Of a stretch of 58,050 nt of DNA, positions 52,171 through 58,050 are shown one piece after another. The stretch's first letter is position 1. Each line of letters opens with the position of its first letter. The position numbers and the translations under genes are program-made. Under the pieces are notes generated by a model. The model was given only the letters and a program-made list of their open reading frames with translations. It was not told where the DNA came from and did not search any database. The DNA is from Gemmatimonadaceae bacterium. GTDB taxonomy: Bacteria; Gemmatimonadota; Gemmatimonadetes; Gemmatimonadales; Gemmatimonadaceae. The stretch lies in contig JANWIF010000011.1 of NCBI GenBank assembly GCA_025450035.1, forward strand, positions 1 through 58,050. The letters run 5' to 3'.

Positions 52171-52776
52171 CTAGTCAGGCAGAACGATACCGTGGTGGCC
52201 GGCCGTGTGCGAGCGCCAAATGCAACGCGCGACCTCGAGGCGTCGGCGGATTGAGGAGCCGAGGTCAGCCAACGCGCGGCAAGGCGCCGCGCACTCGTCC
52301 CACCTCCGCGACGCGCGAGCGCAGGGCATCTGACGCCGCACCCCACGTGAAGAGCTGTTCGAGGCGGTGGCGCCCGATCGCCACCCACCGCTCGAAGGTC
52401 GCCGAGCCGCGTACGGACACTCCGTGTAGAAGCGGACCGCTGTACGCGCCACGACCGCTGCCCAATCCCCGGACCCGGCTGCTGTCGTGACCTGCGCGGC
52501 GTCCACCCGCAGGTCGGCATCGCACGAGAGAAATACTTCGCTCTGCCGAGCCGCGATCGCGTTGCGCCCGAGTACGCGCCGAAGATGAGACAGCGCATCG
52601 CTCAACGAGTGGCGAGCGCGATCCTCGTCCTGATCTCCCCAGAACATTTCCGTCAACTGATCGCCCGTCAGGGGCACGACTGGGCGCAGCACGGCGCGGA
52701 AAACAACCGGCGTGCGCAGGCCCGGGACTATCCCAATGTCATCGAGGCAATCACCGCCGCGCGTGGACGGTGGCAC
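52171..52776 (-). pseudogene. Decayed SARP/BTAD-type transcriptional activator
   Basis: This is the remnant of an AfsR/SARP-like regulator. The frame from 52776 reads QLTEMFWGDQDEDRARHSLS, then DALSHLRRVLG and AADLRVDA-like sequence, as in the DNA-binding and BTAD helices of these activators. Near 52447 the homology jumps to another frame (AYSGPLLHGVSVRGSATFER, then WVAIGRHRLEQ). Near 52325 it returns to the first frame (ASRRWDECAA), and near 52290 it moves to the third frame (SARRLAARWLTSAPQSADAS). At least three frameshifts are needed to rebuild one protein. The C-terminal TPR or ATPase part is missing. The order of the pieces is exactly collinear with intact relatives, so this is gene decay rather than chance. 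Confidence 0.75.
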
Positions 52777-52813
52777 GTCTCACGACGCTGGTTCGCGTCT
52801 TCAGTTCGTGCAT

Positions 52814-53488
52814 TCACCCCGTGAAAAGTGCGATCGTGAAGCCGTCGTAGCCCTTGCTCCCCACGGTCTGGATCGTCGTCGCGCTCACACGGGATTCGGC
52901 GCGGAGCAGTTCATTGAAGCGACGTACTCCCTGCACGCGAGCGTCATCGCTTGCGTCGTCGATCACGGCACCGTCGCGGATGACGTTATCGACGATAATG
53001 AGACCGTGAGGAGCCGCGAGCTCGAGTGCCCACTCGAAGTACGCCGGAATGTTCTCCTTGTCGGCATCGATGAAGATCACGTCAAACGGGCCGGTCCCTT
53101 CGGCCGCGAGCCGCGGGAGTGTTTCGAGCGCCGCGCCTAGGCGCACGTCGACGAGCGACGCAAGCCCCGCCCGCTCGATGTTCCTCCGCGCAACAGCGGC
53201 GTGCGTCGGGTCGGACTCGAGCGTTATCAGATGGCCGGCCGGCGGAGGAGGGAGCGCTCGCCCGAGCCAGATCGTGCTGTACCCGCCTAACGTGCCGATC
53301 TCCAGAATCCGCCGGGCGTCACGCGTCCGCGCCAGCAGCTGCAGCAGCTTTCCCTGGTTTGGTGCCACGTTGATCTGCGGGAGACCGGCCGTAGTGCTCG
53401 CGTCCAGCGCCGCGTCCAGCGCCGCGTCTGGTGGTACCAGCATGTCCGTGATGTAGCGATCGACTGCGGTCCACTGCTCTTGGGTCAT
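52814..53488 (-). CDS. Class I SAM-dependent O-methyltransferase (CCoAOMT-like)
   Basis: This 224-residue methyltransferase of the caffeoyl-CoA/catechol O-methyltransferase family shows NVAPNQGKLLQLLA near the start, motif I RILEIGTLGGYSTIWLGRAL, then LITLESDPTHAAVARRNIERAG, the metal-binding FDVIFIDADKENIPAYFEWAL and GLIIVDNVIRDGAV, and RRFNELLRAESRVSATTIQT. The substrate is probably a small catechol-like compound. ATG at 53486-53488 (MTQEQWTAVDRYITD) fits family length; the frame continuing upstream to 53908 would add an unrelated Arg/Cys-rich segment. An internal 12-bp tandem repeat encodes an Asp-Ala-Ala-Leu repeat near residue 24. It is divergent from the pilin operon. Confidence 0.92.
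   Translation of the reverse strand: MTQEQWTAVDRYITDMLVPPDAALDAALDASTTAGLPQINVAPNQGKLLQLLARTRDARRILEIGTLGGYSTIWLGRALPPPPAGHLITLESDPTHAAVARRNIERAGLASLVDVRLGAALETLPRLAAEGTGPFDVIFIDADKENIPAYFEWALELAAPHGLIIVDNVIRDGAVIDDASDDARVQGVRRFNELLRAESRVSATTIQTVGSKGYDGFTIALFTG
53400..53428. repeat. 12-bp tandem repeat inside the O-methyltransferase gene
   Basis: GCGTCCAGCGCC is present twice in perfect copies (53400-53411, 53412-53423), followed by a partial third copy. In the minus-strand gene it encodes a DAALDAALDA repeat in a surface loop. Its unit keeps the reading frame, so copy number could vary without breaking the protein. Confidence 0.6.
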
Positions 53489-53889
53489 CCGACGGAGTGC
53501 GGTGGGGGGCCAACGAAGAGCCCGGCTGCCACCGTTGCAGCCGGCCTCATGTGAAGAGATGCCGCCTGCCTCGAATACTCGCAGATCGCCCGCCTGGTGG
53601 CAAACTGCGACACCACGCGCGGGCGCTGCTTCGGGCAGTATGCGGTGCGCGAGGCCATCAGGCGCATTGGACTCAACTGCATATGTGGCAGTTGCCTGGA
53701 ACATGCGCGGTGAGTCCTTCCTGCACGGGCGGTGCTCCTCTTGCACCTGCGGCAGCGGGAATCCTCGAGTCGCGCACAGAAGAGGCGTGCGATTCGGGGT
53801 GGTTCCGCACTCGATCTCAAGAGGTTGCCCGAGGGACGCTCGCTGGATACTCCCGCGAACGCCGACCGCTGGGCTTCTGGAGGCCGTGC
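53489..53889. other. Intergenic region between divergent O-methyltransferase and pilin operon
   Basis: This 400-bp region carries no gene that I recognise. A frame open across it on the plus strand runs into the first pilin gene but has no protein-like character. No clear -35/-10 pair was found for the pilin operon. GGAGG at 53879-53883 is the ribosome site of the first pilin gene. Confidence 0.45.
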
Positions 53890-54474
53890 ATGCACCGAGC
53901 GAAGACAATGAGTCGCGGCCAACGGCGGCGCGGCTTCACGCTAATCGAGATGTTGACGGTGGCGGTCCTTATTGGGATCCTCACCGCGTTCGTCGCGCCG
54001 CGCATCGACTTCACATCCTATCGCGTGAACGGTGCCATGCGCGGCATCGGTACCGGGATGCTCAGCGCCCAGCGACTCTCGGTCACGCGCGGGTACGACG
54101 TCGTCGTCGAATTCGACGCAACGGGCAAGGCCGTGCACGTGCTTGACGACGCAAACAACAACGGTGTGGCCGATGCCGGTGAGCACGTTTCCTCGATCGC
54201 GCTCGGCGATCTGATCGTTTTCGGCCGCGGCGCGGCGCCCTCGATCGATGGAACAGCTGGAGCCGTGACGTTCGATCAGATCAAAGGCGGACTTCCCTCG
54301 GTGACGTTTCACCGCGATGGCAGTGCCAGCCAGGCAGGTACGGTCTATCTCACGTCCGCGCGTGCCATGAATCAAGGGACCGCCAACGATGCACGAGCAG
54401 TTACCGTCGACCGCGCCACCGGGCGCGTGTCCTGGTACGCATACAACAGTGGCACCTGGGTACGGGGGTTCTGA
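53890..54474 (+). CDS. Minor pilin, FimT/GspH type
   Basis: This 194-residue type IV pilin-like protein has the prepilin leader MHRAKTMSRGQRRRG, cleaved before FTLIEMLTVAVLIGILTAFV, with the conserved Glu at +5 and the hydrophobic assembly helix. The rest is beta-rich (YDVVVEFDATGKAVHVLDD, VTFHRDGSASQAGTVYLTS) as in GspH/FimT minor pilins that start the pilus tip. ATG at 53890 has GGAGG at ideal spacing. A later ATG at 53908 is also possible. It is the first of four co-directional genes. Its stop overlaps the next start as TGATG. Confidence 0.88.
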   Translation: MHRAKTMSRGQRRRGFTLIEMLTVAVLIGILTAFVAPRIDFTSYRVNGAMRGIGTGMLSAQRLSVTRGYDVVVEFDATGKAVHVLDDANNNGVADAGEHVSSIALGDLIVFGRGAAPSIDGTAGAVTFDQIKGGLPSVTFHRDGSASQAGTVYLTSARAMNQGTANDARAVTVDRATGRVSWYAYNSGTWVRGF

Positions 54475-54851
54475 TGCGACGCAGCGGATTCACTCTCATC
54501 GAGGTCATGATGGCGCTGGTGATCCTGCTTAGCGTCATCCTGGGCGTTGCCCAGATCACCGCGCGGATGGTTCACACGGTGGTCACCAGCGACCAGCAGC
54601 TTACGGCCGTGCAGCTTGCCGAGGACCGGCTGGAGCAGATCCGGCTCGATCAGGACTACACTGATCTGGAAACCACGTACGACGGTACCGAGACCAGTTT
54701 CCCTACGCTCACCGGCTTCACACGCACGACGATCATCACGCACGTCGGGGGCGCGGGGAAGGCGTCGGACTACAAGAAGATCACCGTGACCGTCAGCGGT
54801 CCCGGCATCCTCTCGCCCATCGCGCGTTCCGTGACAGTGGGGGCGCCATGA
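54474..54851 (+). CDS. Minor pilin, PilV/GspI type
   Basis: A 125-residue pilin with the very short leader MRRSG before FTLIEVMMALVILLSVILG, the standard type IV pilin N-terminal helix with Glu at +5. A helical spine (QQLTAVQLAEDRLEQIRLDQ) and beta strands follow. The EDRLEQIR segment after the helix is typical of PilV/GspI. The start overlaps the stop of the upstream pilin gene by one base (TGATG), and its own stop overlaps the next start (ATGA), so translation across the operon is likely coupled. Confidence 0.88.
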   Translation: MRRSGFTLIEVMMALVILLSVILGVAQITARMVHTVVTSDQQLTAVQLAEDRLEQIRLDQDYTDLETTYDGTETSFPTLTGFTRTTIITHVGGAGKASDYKKITVTVSGPGILSPIARSVTVGAP

Positions 54852-56020
54852 CGACGCGTTCGCAACTCCGGCGCGGCGTCACGTTGCTCGAGTTGCTCGT
54901 GGCGCTGATCGTGTTCGGCGTTGTCACGGCCGGCGCGTTGCGCTTCATGAGTTCCCAGTCCGGCGCGGTCCGATTGGGCAACGACCGCATGGGCGCACTC
55001 CAGAATCTGCAGTTCGGGTTGGGCATGCTGGATGACCAACTGCGCACCGCCGGCAGCGATGTGCCGGACAAGCAGCCGTACCTGGTGTACGCCGGCGCGA
55101 ACGTCATTGCCTTCAACGCGGACTACGCGAGCAATGTCGCGGGCGACCCCTATTCCGTATACGTCGATCCGGACGCGCCGAATGGCACCGTGAGCGCCAT
55201 GACCACGGGGCAGCAGATCACGATTCCCAACACGACCTTCATCTACCCGACTATCAACTACAACACCTCTGGTGTGAATAGTCCGGCCGAGACGATCATC
55301 TTTTTCCTCGCGCCCGACACGACGACGGCGCGCACGGACGACTACGCGCTGTACCGGCAAGTGAATAACGATCTGCCCGAAATTGTTTCGCACAACATCC
55401 TCGCGACGACAGGGCTGCCGTTCTTCCAGTATTCGCGCGTCGTGGCTGACGCCAGCGGCGAGTTATCCATCGCACAGGTGCCGGCGGCGACGCTGCCACT
55501 GATGCACTCGGTGGCACTCCACGGCGATGCGGCGGACACTGGCACGGCGTCCGTCATCGACAGCATTCGCGCGGTGCGCGTCACGTTCACCGTGACCGAC
55601 GGCAACACGGGCGTGAAGGAGCACAAGCGCCAGTTGTCGCGCTTGATCACTCTGCCCAACGCGGGCCTCCCCGTGCGGCAGACGTGTGGCGATCCCCCGA
55701 TCCTTGGAGTGGCGCTCACCGCGATCGAGCAGACGCTCCCCAGCGGAGACAAGGCTGTTCAGCTCACGTGGAACGCTGCGGTGGACGAAATCGGTGGCGA
55801 AAAGGACGTGATTCGCTACGTGATCTGGCGCGAGCTGTCTACGGCCACCTCGTGGGGCGATCCCTATCTCAGCATTCCAGCGGGCGCGGCGCCGTACACC
55901 TACACCGACGCGGCCGTCGACACCGGCAGCACGTACAAGTACAAGCTCAAAGCGCAAGATTGCAGTCCGTCGCTCTCCACGACCGAGGCCGTCTCGGCGT
56001 CGGTGACGATCGCACCATAA
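54848..56020 (+). CDS. Minor pilin, PilW/GspJ type with C-terminal Fn3-like domain
   Basis: The 390-residue protein has a prepilin leader ending in RRG before VTLLELLVALIVFGVVTAGALRF and the LQNLQFGLGMLDDQLRTAGSDV segment that marks PilW-type minor pilins. Unusually, after about residue 280 it continues into a beta-sandwich region (ILGVALTAIEQTLPSGDKAVQLTWNAAVDE, VIRYVIWRELS, YTYTDAAVDTGSTYKYKLKAQD). This resembles a fibronectin type III domain, with the typical valine/tyrosine pattern. A pilus-tip adhesive function is possible. The ATG overlaps the previous stop as ATGA. Confidence 0.88.
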   Translation: MTTRSQLRRGVTLLELLVALIVFGVVTAGALRFMSSQSGAVRLGNDRMGALQNLQFGLGMLDDQLRTAGSDVPDKQPYLVYAGANVIAFNADYASNVAGDPYSVYVDPDAPNGTVSAMTTGQQITIPNTTFIYPTINYNTSGVNSPAETIIFFLAPDTTTARTDDYALYRQVNNDLPEIVSHNILATTGLPFFQYSRVVADASGELSIAQVPAATLPLMHSVALHGDAADTGTASVIDSIRAVRVTFTVTDGNTGVKEHKRQLSRLITLPNAGLPVRQTCGDPPILGVALTAIEQTLPSGDKAVQLTWNAAVDEIGGEKDVIRYVIWRELSTATSWGDPYLSIPAGAAPYTYTDAAVDTGSTYKYKLKAQDCSPSLSTTEAVSASVTIAP

Positions 56021-56029
56021 GGAGCTACC

Positions 56030-57775
56030 ATGAGGCACGCCCATCGTCTCAAGCCGCGTCGCGGTATGGCGCTGATCACCGTGTTGCTCATCTCGCTGGT
56101 GATCACCGCGCTGATGGTCACGGCCGCGATGCTGGACACGAATACGTCGCTCATCAACAAGTACCATCAGCGGTCCAGCCTCCTGCGCTGGGCGGCCGAT
56201 GCCGGCATCGAAGAAGCGCGCACGGAACTCAATGCTAGCAAGACGCTGTATCCCGCGAGCGGCTACGTAACGCTTGAAGCGAACGTGCCGGTGCAGGACG
56301 CGTCCGGGACGGTGATTCCCAATGTCACACGTTCGACATACGCCGGGCCCACGGGTATTACATCGGGTCAGTATGGTGTGTTCGGAAGCATTGTGTCAGT
56401 GGTGAAAGACATCTATGGGAACCAGATCGTGCGGCGCGGCGAGATCGTGCAGGAGAGCTTCGCGAAATACGCCTACTTCACCGATTTCGAGCCGTCTAAC
56501 ATTGCGTTCGGCAACGGGGACCAGATCTTCGGTCCGGTGCACTCGAACGACTACATCAAGATCTACTCGTCAGGTGCCACGTTCTTCGGCCCGGTGACAA
56601 CCTCGCAAACCGTTGTGGGTGCGTCGTACGGCACGTTCAAGAAGGGCTTCACGCAGCATGCCGCCACCATTCCGTTCCCACAGACGGCGGACCTCTCGAA
56701 ACTCCAGACACAGGCGGCGGCCGGCAACATGTCCATCGTTGGGGATAACAACGGCACGGCCGGCCAGGCGACCACCCGCATCGAATTCGTGTCGATCGAC
56801 CTCAATGGCGACGGCAACTTCACGGACTCGAACGAGGGATTCATCCGCGTCTACCAGTCCACCGATCCAGCCTGGGTCGTAGCAGATAGACCGTCTGACT
56901 TCAGCACCAATGGCTTGCGCAACTCGATCAACTGCGGACACGTGGATGGCACGACCTTCGTAACCGCCAAGGCGCATGGGACCACGGGCAGCGACAGTTG
57001 GCTGAACGCGCTCGAGAGCAGCTCGCGTCGGTGTTACCTCGGCGGTGCGCCGGAGCTCAATAACGGCTTTGTGGCAACCGACGCTAAGGGGAAGTGGCTC
57101 CCGTGGCCTGGGACAGTTAGTCCGTTAGTCGCCGGGCGTCCGGATGCGCAGTATCTCTGGCCGATCAGCCGCGACCTGAATCCGTCGTTCAAGGGCGTCA
57201 TCTATGTGAGTGGCAACGTGGCGATCAGCGGTGTGCTGAACGGAAACGTGACACTGGCCGCCACAGGCAACATCGTAATTCCCGACGACATGACGTACGC
57301 CGTTGATCCGGGCAAGGGCACGTGCGCTGACATCCTCGGCATCTTTTCCGGGAATGACATCGTTTTGGCCGACAACACGATCAACTCGCCCATCCAACCG
57401 AAGAGTTCGGCCAGCTACTATACCTATGACGACACGAAGGACGAGTTCGTGCAGGGTGTGTTGCTCGCGCTCGACATCTTCACCGTCGAGAACTACGACC
57501 AGGGCTCCACGACCGCCGAGGCGTGCGAGTCGAAACCGTGGGGGCGAGGCTGCCTCTACCTTACGGGCGGAATCATTCAGAACACTCGAGGCGCCGTTGG
57601 CACCACGTCCGGCACGGGTTACGTGAAGCGCTACTCGTACGACGCGTGCGCCTTCACCAGTCCGCCGCCCTACTTCCCGACCACTGGTCACTTCGCGCGG
57701 GCACATTATTTCGAAGTCGATCCCACGAACTTCGACATCTCCACGTACTTCGCGTCGCTCTCGCCGCACTCCTGA
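56030..57775 (+). CDS. PilX-like large pilus-associated protein
   Basis: This 581-residue protein has the PilX-type N-terminus RRGMALITVLLISLVITALMVTAAMLDTN, a hydrophobic helix with a short basic leader but no canonical Gly-Phe cleavage site. An AADAGIEEARTEL segment follows, typical of the PilX/DUF4900 group. The large remainder is beta-rich with repeated GTTSG-like turns and five to six Cys (INCGHVDG, SRRCYLGG, GTCADI, EACESKPWGRGCLYL), possibly disulfide-bonded after export. AGGAG lies five bases before the ATG. It is the last gene of the operon and is followed by a strong palindrome. A PilY1 tip gene was not found. Confidence 0.78.
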   Translation: MRHAHRLKPRRGMALITVLLISLVITALMVTAAMLDTNTSLINKYHQRSSLLRWAADAGIEEARTELNASKTLYPASGYVTLEANVPVQDASGTVIPNVTRSTYAGPTGITSGQYGVFGSIVSVVKDIYGNQIVRRGEIVQESFAKYAYFTDFEPSNIAFGNGDQIFGPVHSNDYIKIYSSGATFFGPVTTSQTVVGASYGTFKKGFTQHAATIPFPQTADLSKLQTQAAAGNMSIVGDNNGTAGQATTRIEFVSIDLNGDGNFTDSNEGFIRVYQSTDPAWVVADRPSDFSTNGLRNSINCGHVDGTTFVTAKAHGTTGSDSWLNALESSSRRCYLGGAPELNNGFVATDAKGKWLPWPGTVSPLVAGRPDAQYLWPISRDLNPSFKGVIYVSGNVAISGVLNGNVTLAATGNIVIPDDMTYAVDPGKGTCADILGIFSGNDIVLADNTINSPIQPKSSASYYTYDDTKDEFVQGVLLALDIFTVENYDQGSTTAEACESKPWGRGCLYLTGGIIQNTRGAVGTTSGTGYVKRYSYDACAFTSPPPYFPTTGHFARAHYFEVDPTNFDISTYFASLSPHS

Positions 57776-57820
57776 TCCGGCGTACCTTCCGGGCGCTGGG
57801 ATTAGGCAAGGTCGATGGCT

Positions 57821-57860
57821 CATAGCGCACTCCGACGATGAATCGTCGGAGTGCGCTATG
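57821..57860. terminator. 40-bp near-perfect palindrome after the pilin operon
   Basis: Two 19-bp arms (57821-57839, starting CATAGCGCACTCCGACGAT, and 57842-57860) are perfect reverse complements around a 2-bp centre. The palindrome lies 45 bp after the last pilin stop. It would form a very stable hairpin or cruciform. No T-run follows, so it may be a Rho-independent-like terminator, an mRNA 3' stabiliser or a protein-binding site. Confidence 0.7.
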
Positions 57861-57950
57861 CCATACTTGCCCTGGGGAGACCCGACTAATACGACCGGGG
57901 TGGGAGGCCAATGCATTGCCCCGTTCGCTCTCCTGCCGTAGCATGGATGC

Positions 57951-58050
57951 ATGCCCCCTCGCGCCCCGATGCGGCGGGCGGGCCTCGCCCGCCTCAAGCG
58001 CGGTGCCGCGCGATGTGCGGAACGATCTGCCTTGCTCGCCGCGGCGTCGC
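57951..58050 (+). other. Right-edge sequence, possible gene start beyond the window
   Basis: After the palindrome the last 190 bp hold a GGCGGGC/GCCCGCC inverted repeat (57974-57990) and several short plus-strand frames that run off the edge. One opens ATG at 58013 with Met-Cys-Gly, the pattern of class II glutamine amidotransferases, but only twelve codons are visible and there is no ribosome site, so no gene is called. Confidence 0.2.

Noticed and set aside
53489-53908. N-terminal extension of the O-methyltransferase frame
   Set aside because: It has Arg/Cys-rich sequence without resemblance to the family; the short start gives the normal length.
58013-58050. Possible class II glutamine amidotransferase start (Met-Cys-Gly) at the right edge
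   Set aside because: Only twelve codons are visible, no ribosome site precedes it, and competing frames are equally open.

Overview
This window looks like a chromosomal segment from a member of the Gemmatimonadota. I infer this from three things: a GC-rich base composition (my estimate is about 64%), dense unrelated short operons, and a gene repertoire typical of that phylum. The repertoire includes an orphan FtsX/MacB-type permease of the ADOP kind, an Asp-box (VPS10/BNR) repeat protein, tricorn-like S41, M28, M1 and penicillin-acylase exoenzymes, LVIVD-repeat lipoproteins and beta-lactamase-fold serine hydrolases. No rRNA, tRNA, CRISPR array, insertion sequence or prophage gene was recognised.

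Layout. 1-5 kb (minus strand): the start of an aconitase gene, MaoC hydratase, DUF6494, methionine aminopeptidase, lipoprotein signal peptidase and a Tat-exported DsrE-like protein, with three small or unknown genes. 5-8.1 kb: a DUF1080 hydrolase divergent from a gamma-glutamyltransferase. 8.1-21.4 kb (minus): a methyltransferase, the ADOP permease, an ICMT-like membrane methyltransferase, and a three-gene unit (LVIVD beta-propeller, small secreted protein, Met-rich multicopper oxidase). Then come a sulfite-oxidase-like molybdoenzyme, VOC and DUF3224 genes, a Dph6-type ATP pyrophosphatase with a tiny basic protein, and a penicillin acylase. 21.6-29.2 kb (minus): an Asp-box repeat protein overlapping an MscS channel, a cupin and an M28 peptidase. 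29.5-39.3 kb: M1 peptidase, serine hydrolase, NTF2-like protein, an outer-membrane-like protein, an aldo/keto reductase and a 1133-residue tricorn-like protease. 39.4-45.6 kb: a LytS/LytR-type two-component pair divergent from a MacA-MacB-type efflux operon, then a TMEM175 channel. 45.9-52.8 kb: a DUF305 lipoprotein with a second LVIVD lipoprotein, a serine hydrolase, an amidase and a decayed SARP/BTAD regulator. 52.8-57.8 kb: an O-methyltransferase and a four-gene minor-pilin operon closed by a 40-bp palindrome.

How the genes work together. Most products are exported, and many degrade peptides, glutathione-like compounds or amides, so the segment reads as a scavenging and cell-envelope region. 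Two units pair an LVIVD propeller with a protein of likely copper relevance (multicopper oxidase; DUF305), which suggests periplasmic metal handling.

The most unusual signal is not a gene. The heptamer GTTAGGC (reverse GCCTAAC) occurs 40 times by my eye count, against roughly 7 expected from composition; 30 of these extend to CGTTAGGC. It is found inside genes in three reading frames, between genes, and twice as the stop codon itself. Its density and spread resemble DNA uptake sequences or another genome-scale DNA address. That role is inference.
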